Notes under the pieces: model-generated | Told to the model about the DNA's origin: nothing | The model's input: the letters and a program-made list of their open reading frames with translations, nothing else | The model's database searches: none | Source: Candidatus Caribbeanibacter nitroreducens | Lineage (GTDB): Bacteria; Gemmatimonadota; Gemmatimonadetes; Palauibacterales; Palauibacteraceae | Assembly (NCBI GenBank): GCA_947581645.1 | Contig: CANPVF010000115.1 | Span: 1 to 58,703 of the forward strand | Direction of reading: 5' to 3' | Length of the DNA stretch: 58,703 nucleotides | Position numbers and translations under genes: made by a program | Part shown: positions 27,943 to 36,994 of the stretch, piece by piece | How the letters are laid out: every line of letters starts with the position of its first letter | Position numbering within the stretch: the first letter of the stretch is position 1

Positions 27943-28509
27943 TCAGTCCAGCTCGTCCAGGATCTCCGGCACGCGCTCCGGCGTCACGTCCTCGTAGTAC
28001 TCGTCGTTGACCTGGACCACCGTGGCGAACCCGCAGGCGCCCAGGCATTCCACTTCCATGACCGTGTACAGGCCGTCCTCGGAGGTCTCTCCCGGGCGCG
28101 TCCCGGTCTCCTCCAGGAAGCGCTCCAGGACCTCCTCGCCGCCGCACAGGTCGCAGGAGATGTTGGTGCAGACCTGGATGAGGTATTTCCCCACCGGCCG
28201 CTGGTTGTACATCGTGTAGAAGGTGGCGACCGAGTGGACGTAGGCCGGCGTCAGGTCCAGCTCGCCGGCGATCTCCTTCATGGCCGGCCGCGAGACCCAG
28301 CCGTTCCGCTCCTGCGCGTAGTTGAGCAGGGGCAGCAGGGCCGCCCGCCTGGTCGGGTACCGGCTCAGCACCTTCTCCAGCCGCTCGCGGCCCGCCCCGT
28401 CGTCGAAGAGGGGGGCGTCCTCCGGGGCGCTGTTCTCGCCCTGGGTCTCGGCCCGCATGTACGGCTGGGCGCCCGCCACCGCGGGGTGCAGCTCCACCTC
28501 GTCGCTCAT
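27943..28509 (-). CDS. nuoE: NADH-quinone oxidoreductase subunit E
   Basis: A 188-residue thioredoxin-fold subunit with the [2Fe-2S] N1a ligands C114 and C119 (CTNISC) and C155 and C159 (CLGAC). The first about 40 residues are an acidic extension (up to FDDGAG) not needed for the fold. The ATG at 28509 overlaps the nuoCD stop as ATGA. The long frame upstream in this reading is a shadow of nuoCD. Confidence 0.96.
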   Translation of the reverse strand: MSDEVELHPAVAGAQPYMRAETQGENSAPEDAPLFDDGAGRERLEKVLSRYPTRRAALLPLLNYAQERNGWVSRPAMKEIAGELDLTPAYVHSVATFYTMYNQRPVGKYLIQVCTNISCDLCGGEEVLERFLEETGTRPGETSEDGLYTVMEVECLGACGFATVVQVNDEYYEDVTPERVPEILDELD

Positions 28510-30374
28510 CGGTCGATCTCCCCCAGCACGATGTCCAGCGAAGCGTTGATGGCGATGACGTCGGAGACCATCTCCCCCTCCACCAGGAACGGCAGCGTCT
28601 GGAGGTTGATGAACGACGGGGCCCGGAACCGGCAGCGGACGGGCTTCTGGGCGCCGTCGGAGACGATCCCGAAGCCCAGCTCCCCCTTGGAGGCCTCGAT
28701 GGAGTGCCAGGTCTCGCCCGGGGGCACGGTGAGCCCCTCCATGACCAGCTTGAAGTGAGAGATCATGGAGTCGATGTCCCCCATGGCGTCGCTCTTGTCG
28801 GGCAGCACCACCCGCCGGTCGTCGACGTTGATGGGGCCGTCGGGGAGACGGTCCAGCGCCTGCTTCAGGATGCGCGTGCTCTGGCGCATCTCCTCCAGGC
28901 GCACCATGTAGCGATCGTAGATGTCGCCGTGGGAGCCCACGGGGACGTCGAAGTCGTAGTCCTCGTAGCCCAGGTACGGGTCCGCCTTCCGGACGTCGTA
29001 GGGCACGCCGCTGGCCCGGAGGTTCGGGCCGGTGAGGCCGTAGTTCACGGCGTCCTCGGCGCTGATGGTGCCCACCTCCTGGGTCCGCCCCAGCCAGATG
29101 GCGTTGGCGGAGAGCAGCTCCTCGACCTCGTCCAGCGTGCGCGGGAAGGTGTTCACGAACTCCCGCACCCCCTCGGTCCATCCCGTCGGGAGATCGGCCA
29201 TCATACCGCCGATCCGCGTCACCGACGTGGTGATGCGGGCGCCCGTGTACGCCTCGTGCAGATTGTAGATGCGCTCGCGCTCCTGGAAGGTGTACAGGAA
29301 GACGCTGAGCGCGCCGATGTCCATGGCGGTGGTGCCCAGCCACAGCAGGTGGCCCAGGATCCGGTTGAGCTCGGAGAGGATCACCCGGATCACCCGGCAG
29401 CGGGGCGTGATCTCCACGTCCAGGAGACTCTCCACGGCGCCGGCGTAGCCGATGTTGTAGAGCATCGGCGCCAGGTAGTCCATGCGGTCCGTGTACGGGA
29501 CGACCTGGTTCCACTCCCGATACTCGCAGGTCTTCTCGAAGCCGGTGTGGAGGTAGCCGATGTGCGGGATGCAGCGCACCACGGTCTCGCCGTCCAGCTC
29601 CAGGACCAGCCGGAGCACGCCGTGGGTCGCCGGGTGCTGGGGCCCCAGGTTGACGAGCATCGGCTCGCCCTGCAGGCCGTCGCGCTCGGCGGCGTCCTCC
29701 AGTCCCTCCTGGTAGGAGACCTCGCGCACCATGGCGTCGTCGGGCCCGGCCTCGCCCTCCGCCACGCCGGCCAGCTCGAGCTCCTCCCGGGAGTAGACGT
29801 CCTCCAGGTCCCGGGAGAGGGCGCGCCGCACCTGCTCCGAGCGGCTGAAGCGCCCGCGCAGCGGGAAGTCCTTCCGGAGCGGGAAGCCCTCCTCGTAGTT
29901 CTCCGGCATGAGGATGCGCCGGAGGTCCGGATGCCCCTCGAAGTGGACGCCGAACATGTCGTAGACCTCGCGCTCCAGCCAGTTCGCCGTCCGCCACAGC
30001 GGGTAGACGCTCTGGAGCGTGAGGTCCTCGCGCGGGACCTCGCAGGTCACCCTCAGCTCGCGCCCGTGCTCCATGGACCACAGCTGGTACCACACCTGGA
30101 TCGGGCGGCCGCCCCCCAGGTCCACGCCCATCACGTCCTTGAGGAGGTCGTAGTCCTGCTCCGGGTCGTCCTTCAGGAAGCGGAAGACCTCCAGGTTGCG
30201 GTCCGGATCGACGAAGACGACGGGCGTCCCCTCGGCGTCCCGCTCCAGGCGGCCCACCGCGTCGGGCATCTCCTCCCGGAGCGCGCGCACCGTGGGGTGC
30301 TGCTCCAGGGGACGATCGGCGGCGTCCTCGGCGCGGACCAGGTCTCGCTCGGGCTGGGTGACCGTCTCGGGCAT
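28506..30374 (-). CDS. nuoCD: NADH-quinone oxidoreductase fused subunits C/D
   Basis: A 622-residue fusion of the 30-kDa (NuoC) and 49-kDa (NuoD) subunits. NuoC spans about residues 25-195, including WLEREVYDMFGVHFEGHPDLRRIL. NuoD starts near residue 235 with NLGPQHPATHGVLRLVLELDGE, and keeps HIGYLHTGFEK at the quinone site and GARITTSVTRIGG. The linker is Glu/Ala-rich. The fusion is known from E. coli and other lineages. The ATG at 30374 is 14 bases after nuoB; the frame upstream of it is spurious. Confidence 0.97.
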   Translation of the reverse strand: MPETVTQPERDLVRAEDAADRPLEQHPTVRALREEMPDAVGRLERDAEGTPVVFVDPDRNLEVFRFLKDDPEQDYDLLKDVMGVDLGGGRPIQVWYQLWSMEHGRELRVTCEVPREDLTLQSVYPLWRTANWLEREVYDMFGVHFEGHPDLRRILMPENYEEGFPLRKDFPLRGRFSRSEQVRRALSRDLEDVYSREELELAGVAEGEAGPDDAMVREVSYQEGLEDAAERDGLQGEPMLVNLGPQHPATHGVLRLVLELDGETVVRCIPHIGYLHTGFEKTCEYREWNQVVPYTDRMDYLAPMLYNIGYAGAVESLLDVEITPRCRVIRVILSELNRILGHLLWLGTTAMDIGALSVFLYTFQERERIYNLHEAYTGARITTSVTRIGGMMADLPTGWTEGVREFVNTFPRTLDEVEELLSANAIWLGRTQEVGTISAEDAVNYGLTGPNLRASGVPYDVRKADPYLGYEDYDFDVPVGSHGDIYDRYMVRLEEMRQSTRILKQALDRLPDGPINVDDRRVVLPDKSDAMGDIDSMISHFKLVMEGLTVPPGETWHSIEASKGELGFGIVSDGAQKPVRCRFRAPSFINLQTLPFLVEGEMVSDVIAINASLDIVLGEIDR

Positions 30375-30388
30375 CGCTCTGCGGCCTT

Positions 30389-31093
30389 CTAGTCCTGGTG
30401 CTCCAGCAGCCGCTCCCGGCGATCCCCGGGGCGGCGGGTGGCGTCGGACGACTCGAGCCCGCTCACGCGGTTCTGCTTCGTCGAGTTGCCGAAGGGCTGA
30501 GAGACGAGCTCGATGGCCTCCGGCGGGAGGTTGGGCCGGCCGGTGGCCTCGGGGCTCTCGTCGCGGGGCGTCGGGTCCGACAGCGACTCGCCCTTCATCT
30601 TCTCCTGCACCATGAGGAGGCCGTAGATGAGGCCCTCCGGACGGGGCGGGCACCCCGGCACGTAGACGTCCACCGGGACCACGGTGTCGATGCCCTGCAC
30701 GATGGTGTAGTTGTCGAACATCCCGCCGGAGCTGGCGCAGGCGCCCATGGAGACGCACCACTTGGGCTGCGGCATCTGGTCCCAGACCCGCCGCATCACC
30801 GGGGCCAGCTTGTAGCTCACCCGTCCCGCGACGATCATCAGGTCCGACTGACGGGGGCTGAAGGACATGCGCTCCATCCCGAACCGGCCGATGTCGTACT
30901 TCGACGCGGAGGTGGCCATCATCTCGATGGCACAGCACGCCGTGCCGAAGGGCATGGGCCACATGGAATTGCGCCGCGCCCAGTTCACGATGTAGTCGAG
31001 CCGGGTGGTCATCCAGTTGCGCGGGATGCCCGTATCGACCTCCTCGTTCCCGTCGCTGGAGCCCGTCTGCACGACGTTCAGCTTGCGTGACAT
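30389..31093 (-). CDS. nuoB: NADH-quinone oxidoreductase subunit B
   Basis: A 234-residue subunit with the N2 [4Fe-4S] cluster, the last electron carrier before quinone. Ligands are the adjacent C53-C54 ([10 protein letters not shown]), C119 ([10 protein letters not shown]) and C148 (VPGCPPRPE). The C-terminal about 55 residues are a polar, Pro/Arg/Glu-rich extension beyond the usual fold. It starts ATG seven bases after nuoA. Confidence 0.97.
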   Translation of the reverse strand: MSRKLNVVQTGSSDGNEEVDTGIPRNWMTTRLDYIVNWARRNSMWPMPFGTACCAIEMMATSASKYDIGRFGMERMSFSPRQSDLMIVAGRVSYKLAPVMRRVWDQMPQPKWCVSMGACASSGGMFDNYTIVQGIDTVVPVDVYVPGCPPRPEGLIYGLLMVQEKMKGESLSDPTPRDESPEATGRPNLPPEAIELVSQPFGNSTKQNRVSGLESSDATRRPGDRRERLLEHQD

Positions 31094-31100
31094 GGTATCA

Positions 31101-31457
31101 TCAGTCCCACTCGAGGGCGCCCTTGCGCCAGGCGTACGCCAGGCCGGCCGCCAGGATCAGGAGGAACACCAGCATCTCGACGAATCCGAACAGCCCCAGC
31201 TCGCGGTAGGCCACGGCCCAGGGCAGGAAGAAGATCGTCTCGATGTCGAACACGATGAACAGCATGGCGACGATGTAGAACTTCACGGAGAACCGGCTCC
31301 GCGTGTCCCCCAGCGGCGTGATCCCGGACTCGTAGGGCGCCGCCTTCGCGGGGGTGGGGCGATCCGTTCCCAGGAGGTGCGAGATCCCGAGCAGAAAGGC
31401 GGCGTTCGCCACGCCGATCACGCCCAGAATCACGATGCCCAGATAGGACTCCGTCAT
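31101..31457 (-). CDS. nuoA: NADH-quinone oxidoreductase subunit A
   Basis: A 118-residue subunit with three membrane helices. [21 protein letters not shown] is the conserved loop, followed by [11 protein letters not shown]-type sequence (here [17 protein letters not shown]). It is the first gene of the nuo run. Only 43 bases separate it from the divergent hydrolase gene, and that gap contains a CRP-like palindrome. Confidence 0.96.
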   Translation of the reverse strand: MTESYLGIVILGVIGVANAAFLLGISHLLGTDRPTPAKAAPYESGITPLGDTRSRFSVKFYIVAMLFIVFDIETIFFLPWAVAYRELGLFGFVEMLVFLLILAAGLAYAWRKGALEWD

Positions 31458-31483
31458 GCCGTCGGCCTGCCGTGCATCGAGTT

Positions 31484-31499
31484 TGTGAAATTCTTCACT
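31484..31499. promoter_or_regulatory. CRP/FNR-family-like operator between nuoA and a divergent hydrolase gene
   Basis: The sequence TGTGA-N6-TCACT matches the classical CRP half-site spacing (TGTGA-N6-TCACA) with one mismatch. It sits in an AT-rich island within very GC-rich DNA, 27 bases before the nuoA ATG and immediately before the hydrolase GTG. A CRP/FNR-superfamily regulator of complex I is the inference. I could not define -35/-10 boxes around it. Confidence 0.42.
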
Positions 31500-31500
31500 A

Positions 31501-32475
31501 GTGGCGGCTGAAGATAGCGCGCGTCAGACGGGGGCGTCAAGGCGAACGGGCCCGTGGGCCGCACCGTCCGCGCGCCCGGCGTCCGGTCCCGAGCGGACGG
31601 TCTCCCTCCCGGTCGACGGGGGGCACCTGGCGGCCGGGATCCGGGGCCGCGGAGAGCCGGTGCTGGCCCTCCACGGACTCACCGCGAGCCGCGCCGTCTG
31701 GAGGCCGCTGGCGGAGCGGCTTCCGACGGGGCTGGCCCTCCTGGCCCCCGACCTCCCGGGCCGGGGCGAGTCGCCCCCCGCCCCCTCCGGCCGGTATCGG
31801 CTCCGGGACGAGCTCCGTCGACTGCGCTCGGCCCTCGCCTCCCGGGGGGCGAGCCCCCGGGTCGTGGTGGGACACTCCCAGGGGGCGGCCCTGGCCGTGG
31901 CCCTGGCCTCCACCGACCCGTCGGTGCGAGCCCTGATCCTGTGCAGTCCCGTGTGTCCGTGGACCTCCCGCCCTCCCCTGCTGGACCTGCTGCGCGGCGC
32001 CGGGCCCGCGGCCCGACGGATCGTCCCGCCCCTCCGTCGCCCGGTCGTACGATGGGTCCTCCGGCACCGGGTCTACGCCGATCCGACCCGCGCAGACGGC
32101 GCGGCGGTGGATCGGTACGCCGGGCCGTGGGCGTCGCCTGGCCGTGCGGCGGAGCTGCCCGGGATCGTGGCCGACTGGAATCCGTCCGCGCTGTGGCCGT
32201 ACTTTCCTCCGCCTCCGATTCGGCTCCGGGTGCTCGTGGGCGAGGAGGATCGCCGCGTGCCGCCGGAGGACGCCGCCCGGCTGGCGCGGGCCGCCGCCGG
32301 CGAGATCCGCGTGCTCTCGGGCGCGGCCCACGGCCTGCCCGAGGAACGGCCGGATGCCGTGGCGTCGGCCCTGGCGGCGGTCGCCGCGGAGAGCCGGGCC
32401 GGGTCGGAGAGAGAGGGTGACGCTAGGTTCGAGGCTGACTCCAGCGAGACGGGAGCCGATGGGCATCAAGAGTGA
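31501..32475 (+). CDS. Alpha/beta hydrolase
   Basis: A 324-residue alpha/beta-hydrolase-fold protein. The oxyanion segment LALHGLTAS is near residue 55, the nucleophile serine in GHSQGAALA near residue 123, the acid in VGEEDRRVP near residue 248 and the histidine in GAAHGLPEE near residue 275. Substrate is unknown. The GTG at 31501 is the only sensible start before the core and lies directly after the CRP-like site. The first about 30 residues and the acidic last about 25 look unstructured. It overlaps dcd by 17 bases. Confidence 0.8.
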   Translation: MAAEDSARQTGASRRTGPWAAPSARPASGPERTVSLPVDGGHLAAGIRGRGEPVLALHGLTASRAVWRPLAERLPTGLALLAPDLPGRGESPPAPSGRYRLRDELRRLRSALASRGASPRVVVGHSQGAALAVALASTDPSVRALILCSPVCPWTSRPPLLDLLRGAGPAARRIVPPLRRPVVRWVLRHRVYADPTRADGAAVDRYAGPWASPGRAAELPGIVADWNPSALWPYFPPPPIRLRVLVGEEDRRVPPEDAARLARAAAGEIRVLSGAAHGLPEERPDAVASALAAVAAESRAGSEREGDARFEADSSETGADGHQE

Positions 32476-33019
32476 CCGGTGGATCCGGGAGAGAGCGCAG
32501 AAGCACGGAATGATCGAACCGTTCGAGGACGGTCAGGTCGAGGACGGGGTCATCTCCTACGGGCTGAGCAGCTACGGCTACGACATGCGGGTGGCGGACG
32601 AGTTTCGGATCTTCTCGAACGCGCTGTTCCCCGTGGTGGACCCGAAGGAGTTCGACGAGCGCTCGTTCGTGGAGTACCGGGGCGACGTGTGCACGATTCC
32701 CCCCAACTCCTTCGCCCTGGCCCGCTCGGTGGAGTACTTCCGCATCCCCCGGGAGATCCTCACGATCACCGTGGGCAAGTCGACGTACGCCCGGTGCGGG
32801 ATCATCACCAACGTCACGCCCTTCGAGCCGGAGTGGGAGGGCCACGTGACGCTGGAGATCAGCAACACCACGCCGCTCCCGGCGAAGATCTACGCCAACG
32901 AGGGCATCGCGCAGGTCGTCTTCTTCGAGGCCGACGAGGTGTGCGAGACGAGCTACGCGGACCGGAAGGGGAAGTACCAGAAGCAGGAGGGCGTGACGCC
33001 GCCCCGGCTCTCCTCGTAG
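32459..33019 (+). CDS. dcd: dCTP deaminase
   Basis: A 186-residue trimeric deaminase converting dCTP to dUTP for thymidylate synthesis. It starts MGIKSDRWI and contains [10 protein letters not shown]. The active-site region [10 protein letters not shown] has K108 and R112, and catalytic E133 lies in [14 protein letters not shown]. The C-terminus is [13 protein letters not shown] with GGGAG five bases upstream, inside the end of the hydrolase gene. It faces DUF423 tail to tail. Confidence 0.95.
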   Translation: MGIKSDRWIRERAQKHGMIEPFEDGQVEDGVISYGLSSYGYDMRVADEFRIFSNALFPVVDPKEFDERSFVEYRGDVCTIPPNSFALARSVEYFRIPREILTITVGKSTYARCGIITNVTPFEPEWEGHVTLEISNTTPLPAKIYANEGIAQVVFFEADEVCETSYADRKGKYQKQEGVTPPRLSS

Positions 33020-33055
33020 CCGCCACGGCGGCCGGAAGCGGGGGCGGGCGTGCGG

Positions 33056-33069
33056 CCGGCGCGCGCCGG
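33056..33069. terminator. Palindrome in the convergent dcd/DUF423 gap
   Basis: A perfect 14-base palindrome, CCGGCGCGCGCCGG, lies in the 68-base gap between the converging stops. It could act as a two-way terminator, but there is no U-tract, and such palindromes are easy to form in GC-rich DNA. Confidence 0.28.
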
Positions 33070-33087
33070 GCGCCCCGTCCCGTGGCC

Positions 33088-33462
33088 TCAGGCGCCGCCC
33101 CGCAGGGCGGCCACGACGCTCAGCCCCCAGCCCGCCAGCAGGCTCGTCCCGCCGAAGGGGGCCACCGCGCCCAGCCACCGCGGGCCACCCAGGGCCAGCG
33201 CGTAGAGGCTCCCGGAGAAGAGGGCGATCCCGGCGACGAAGAGCCAGCCGGAGGCCTCCCACAGGGCGTGGGGCCACTGGCGGGCGGCCCAGGCCAGGGC
33301 CAGCAACGCCAGGGCGTGGTAGATCTGATAACGGACGCCGGTCTCGAAGGTGGCCAGGGCGTCGGCCGACAGCCGCCCCTCCAGGCCGTGGGTGGCGAAG
33401 GCCCCGGCGGCGACCCCCACCAGGGCGAGCGCGGCGCCGGCGGCGAAGAAGATCCGGCTCAT
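33088..33462 (-). CDS. DUF423 family membrane protein
   Basis: A 124-residue protein with four membrane segments, matching DUF423 (E. coli YgdD type). The family signature GAFATHGLEGRL is near residue 20, YQIYHALALLALAW near residue 45, and a FSGSLYALALGG segment near residue 82. The function of this family is not established. ATG start at 33462, 36 bases after the NfeD-like gene. Confidence 0.9.
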   Translation of the reverse strand: MSRIFFAAGAALALVGVAAGAFATHGLEGRLSADALATFETGVRYQIYHALALLALAWAARQWPHALWEASGWLFVAGIALFSGSLYALALGGPRWLGAVAPFGGTSLLAGWGLSVVAALRGGA

Positions 33463-33498
33463 GCGTCCCCTCCCCTCGCTGTCCGTTCCCTGCTCACG

Positions 33499-34026
33499 TC
33501 ACTCCGACCGGTAGACCACCAGGTAGGACTCGCCGTCCTCGTCGTACTCCTCCAGCCGCACCCGTGCGCCGAACTTCATCTCGTCCTCCGCGGTGTGGCA
33601 CTTGACCAGCGTGAGGACGCCGTCCTCGTCCTGCCACTGGGCCCGGCCCGAGGCCGGCTCCCGGTCCACGCTCGAGCTGACGACCCGCGCCTCGGCCCCC
33701 TCCTGGCCCGGGGGATTCCAGCGGACGCCCTGGACGGGAGGGAACCAGCGGTTCCGGGCGCGCTCCATGCCCCATCCGAAGAGGGCTCCGCCCACGACGG
33801 CCGACGGGAGGACCCACCAGAACTGCCCGGCGGGATTCCCGAGCCCCAGGTCGTGGATGGCGCCGTTCAGGGTGAGCCCCACGATGGACGTGGAGAGCGC
33901 GGTGGCGGCGAACCGGAAGGGGTCCCGGTCCTCCCCGCCGCCGAAGAGGGCCGCCGCCAGGCCCACGACGCCGGCGACCAGGAAGATCACGTTGTACCAC
34001 TGGAGGAGGAACTCGCCGTAGCTCAC
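33499..34026 (-). CDS. NfeD-like/OB-fold membrane protein
   Basis: A 175-residue protein. Three hydrophobic segments (about residues 10-30, 38-58 and 68-88) are followed by a soluble domain with the small-beta-barrel pattern of NfeD or DUF1449 proteins (GRAQWQDEDGVLTLVKC, then GARVRLEEYDEDGESYLVV). Such proteins are linked to membrane-quality control, sometimes with SPFH proteins, but no partner is adjacent. The GTG start lies 34 bases downstream of sdhB. Family assignment is from architecture only. Confidence 0.6.
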   Translation of the reverse strand: MSYGEFLLQWYNVIFLVAGVVGLAAALFGGGEDRDPFRFAATALSTSIVGLTLNGAIHDLGLGNPAGQFWWVLPSAVVGGALFGWGMERARNRWFPPVQGVRWNPPGQEGAEARVVSSSVDREPASGRAQWQDEDGVLTLVKCHTAEDEMKFGARVRLEEYDEDGESYLVVYRSE

Positions 34027-34060
34027 GGCGTCCCCCGTCCCGCCGGGCGGCCGGGCTCCG

Positions 34061-34759
34061 TCAGACCCGCCCCCACATGGCGGCCTGCTTCACCTCGGCG
34101 ATGGCCTTGGTGACCTCGATGTCCCGCGGGCAGGCCTTGGTGCAGTTGAAGACCGTCCGGCACTTCCAGACGCCCTCCGCGTCGTCCAGGATCCGGAGAC
34201 GCTCGGCGGTGCCGTCGTCCCGGCTGTCGAAGATGAACCGGTGCGCCTGGACGATGGCCGCGGGACCGACGTAGTCCTCGTCGGACCAGAAGACCGGACA
34301 GGAGGTCGTGCACGCGGCGCACAGGATGCACTTGGTCGTGTCGTCGAACCGCTCCCGCTCCTCCTGCGACTGCACCCGCTCCCGCTCCGGGTCCGAGCCC
34401 TCGTTCATCATGAACGGCTTCACGCGCCGGAACTGGTCGAAGAAGGGGTCCATGTCCACGACCAGGTCCTTGATCACGGCGTAGCCCATCAGCGGCTCGA
34501 TCGTGACCTCGCTCCCCACGTCCTGCAGGAGCGTCTTGCACGCCAGCCTGTTCTGGCCGTTGATCCGCATGGCGTCCGAGCCGCAGATGCCCGTCTGGCA
34601 GGAGCGGCGCATCGCCAGGGTGCCGTCGATCTGCCACTTGATGTGATTCAGGCAGTCGAGCACCCGGTCCGTGGGCTCGGCCTCGAACTCGAAGTCCTCG
34701 TAGTAGGGATCGTCCCGGACCTCGGGCTGGTAGCGGCGGATCGTGAATGTGACGTCCAT
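34061..34759 (-). CDS. sdhB: Succinate dehydrogenase iron-sulfur subunit
   Basis: A 232-residue iron-sulfur subunit. [2Fe-2S] ligands are in RRSCQTGICGSDAM and the later RLAC, [4Fe-4S] in CILCAACTTSCP, and [3Fe-4S] in CRTVFNCTKACP. It passes electrons from SdhA FAD to quinone. I chose the ATG at 34759 (MDVTFTIRRY) over a GTG ten codons earlier that lacks a ribosome site. It is 67 bases after sdhA, the last of the sdhCDAB set. Confidence 0.96.
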   Translation of the reverse strand: MDVTFTIRRYQPEVRDDPYYEDFEFEAEPTDRVLDCLNHIKWQIDGTLAMRRSCQTGICGSDAMRINGQNRLACKTLLQDVGSEVTIEPLMGYAVIKDLVVDMDPFFDQFRRVKPFMMNEGSDPERERVQSQEERERFDDTTKCILCAACTTSCPVFWSDEDYVGPAAIVQAHRFIFDSRDDGTAERLRILDDAEGVWKCRTVFNCTKACPRDIEVTKAIAEVKQAAMWGRV

Positions 34760-34826
34760 GGCTCGACCTGACTCGGGTTGTCGGCTCACCGGCGTCGAGC
34801 CCCGGCGGGGCGGCGCCGGTACCGGC

Positions 34827-36563
34827 TCAGTAGGTGCGTTCCTTCGGCTCGAACTTCGTGATCGTCACGGGCCTGTACCGCAGCTCGACCTCGCCGTCGT
34901 CCCGGAAGGCCAGCGTGTGCTTCAGCCACTCGTCGTCGTTGCGGTCCGGGTAGTCCTCCCGGGAGTGGGCGCCGCGGCTCTCGGTGCGGTTGAGGGCGCA
35001 CTCGGTGATCACCTGCGCCAGCTCCACCATGCCCACCGTCTCCCAGGCCTCGGTGAGGTCGGTGTTGAACGTCTTCCGCCGGTCGTCGATGGCGATGCTC
35101 TTCGCCCGCTCTCGCAGGTCCACCAGCTTCTCCTTCGCCTCCTGCAGGAGCTCCTGCGTCCGGAACACGGAGACGTTCTCCATCATCAGCTCCTGCATCT
35201 CCCTCCGGATGTCGGCCGGGCGCTCGCCGGAGTCACGGGTGCGCAGGGTCTCCACGGCCTCCCGCGCCTGCTCCATGGGGGCCTCGCCCGCCGGCTCCAG
35301 CTCCGCCTCGGCGCAGTACTCGGCCATGGCGTTCCCGGCCCGGCGTCCGAACACCACGAGCTCAAGGAGGGCGTTGGTGCCCAGTCGGTTGGCGCCGTGG
35401 ACGGAGACGCAGGCGCACTCCCCGGCGGCGTACAGCCCCCGCATGGTGTTGCCCTGCTCGTCGACCTCCACCCGGCCGTCCACGTCCGTGGGAATGCCTC
35501 CCATGCCGTAGTGCGCCGTGGGCTCCACGGGCATGGGCGTCGTCACCGGATCCAGGCCCAGGTAGGTGCGGCAGAAGTCCGCGATCTCGGGCAGCTTGTT
35601 CTCGATGACGTCCTGGCCCAGGTGGGTGGCGTCCAGGTGGACGTGGTGCTTGCCGTCGATGCCCCGCCCGGCCCGGATCTCCTTGTAGATGGCGCGGGAG
35701 ACCACGTCCCGGCTGGCCAGGTCCTTCAGGTTCGGGGCGTACTGCTCCATGAACCGCTCGCCCTCGTTGTTCCGGAGGATGCCCCCTTCCCCGCGGACGC
35801 CCTCGGTGATGAGGATCCCCATGTCGTAGATGCCCGTGGGGTGGAACTGGTAGAACTCCAGGTCCTGCAGGGGAATCCCGTTCCGGGCCGCCAGGGTGAG
35901 ACCGTCGCCGGTCAGCGTCACGGCGTTGCTGGTGGTGGACCAGACCTGCCCGTGTCCACCGGTGGCCAGCAGCGTGGCCTTCGACCGGAACTGGTGCAGC
36001 TCGCCGGTCTCGAGCTCCAGGGCCACGACTCCCCGGCAGCTCCCGTCCTCCACGATCAGGTCCAGGACGTGGAACTCGTCGTGGAACTCGACCCCCTTGC
36101 GGATGGACTGCTGATAGAGGGTCTGGAGGATCATGTGGCCGGTGCGGTCGGCGGCGTAGCAGGAGCGCCGGACCGGCTCCTCGCCGTAGTTCTTCGTGTG
36201 GCCGCCGAAGCGGCGCTGCGCGATGCGCCCGTCCTCGGTGCGGCTGAAGGGCAGCCCCATGTGCTCCAGCTCGTAGACCACCTCGGGGGCGTCCCCGCAC
36301 ATGATCTCGATGGCGTCCTGGTCGCCCAGGTAGTCGCTCCCCTTCACCGTGTCGAAGGAGTGCCAGTCCGGGTTGTCCTCCCCCATGTTGCCCAGGGCCG
36401 CGCCGATCCCTCCCTGCGCGGCTCCGGTATGGGAGCGGGTCGGATACAGCTTGCTGAGGACGGCCGTCTTCACGTCCGGGTGGTCCTGGAGGTACGTGGC
36501 CGCCATCAGGCCGGCACCGCCGGCGCCGATGACCAGTGCGTCGTAGGTGTGGGTCTGCGCCAT
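34827..36563 (-). CDS. sdhA: Succinate dehydrogenase flavoprotein subunit
   Basis: A 578-residue flavoprotein oxidising succinate to fumarate. The FAD dinucleotide motif GAGGAGLM is at about residue 13, and the flavin-linking His is H45 in RSHTGAAQGG. The FHPTGIYDMG, EGVRGEGGIL and HYGMGGI substrate/flavin segments and the SVHGANRLG loop are intact. The ATG overlaps the sdhD stop by one base (TGATG). The frame extended upstream reads through sdhD and is not used. Confidence 0.97.
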   Translation of the reverse strand: MAQTHTYDALVIGAGGAGLMAATYLQDHPDVKTAVLSKLYPTRSHTGAAQGGIGAALGNMGEDNPDWHSFDTVKGSDYLGDQDAIEIMCGDAPEVVYELEHMGLPFSRTEDGRIAQRRFGGHTKNYGEEPVRRSCYAADRTGHMILQTLYQQSIRKGVEFHDEFHVLDLIVEDGSCRGVVALELETGELHQFRSKATLLATGGHGQVWSTTSNAVTLTGDGLTLAARNGIPLQDLEFYQFHPTGIYDMGILITEGVRGEGGILRNNEGERFMEQYAPNLKDLASRDVVSRAIYKEIRAGRGIDGKHHVHLDATHLGQDVIENKLPEIADFCRTYLGLDPVTTPMPVEPTAHYGMGGIPTDVDGRVEVDEQGNTMRGLYAAGECACVSVHGANRLGTNALLELVVFGRRAGNAMAEYCAEAELEPAGEAPMEQAREAVETLRTRDSGERPADIRREMQELMMENVSVFRTQELLQEAKEKLVDLRERAKSIAIDDRRKTFNTDLTEAWETVGMVELAQVITECALNRTESRGAHSREDYPDRNDDEWLKHTLAFRDDGEVELRYRPVTITKFEPKERTY

Positions 36564-36955
36564 CAGCTCACGGGGACGTCGAAGGTGAAGATCACGTAGA
36601 ACCCGGCCGCGCCGACCAGGAAGCCGATCAGCGCGGCGGCGGTCTTCACGCCGAGCTTCCAGCCCGGCGATTCCACGTACTCGTCGATGACCGTCCGGAG
36701 GCCGTTCAGCCCGTGTCCCAGGGCGAAGGCCAGGAGGGCGAAGTCGTACAGCCGCCAGAGGGGATTGGACCACCGCCGGACGACCGTCTGGAAGTCGATG
36801 TTGTCCACCCCGATGGCGAAGTGCATCCACAGCAGGTGGAAGACCGCCAGGCCCAGCAGGGCCACGCCGGAGATCCGCATGAAGAACCAGGCCCAGCGCT
36901 CGAAGCCGCCGCTGCCCGGCCGGCGGTGTCCGCCGCCCACGCGTCGCTCACTCAT
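36563..36955 (-). CDS. sdhD: Succinate dehydrogenase membrane anchor subunit D
   Basis: A 130-residue membrane anchor with three hydrophobic helices. It carries the conserved GHGLNGLRTVIDEYV segment: H81 is the likely heme ligand, and R87 and D91/Y93 are near the quinone site. The N-terminus is basic and Gly-rich. It lies 39 bases after sdhC. Confidence 0.92.
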   Translation of the reverse strand: MSERRVGGGHRRPGSGGFERWAWFFMRISGVALLGLAVFHLLWMHFAIGVDNIDFQTVVRRWSNPLWRLYDFALLAFALGHGLNGLRTVIDEYVESPGWKLGVKTAAALIGFLVGAAGFYVIFTFDVPVS

Positions 36956-36994
36956 CGGGGCTCACTCTCCTTCGTGCTTCTTCGACAGGCGACG

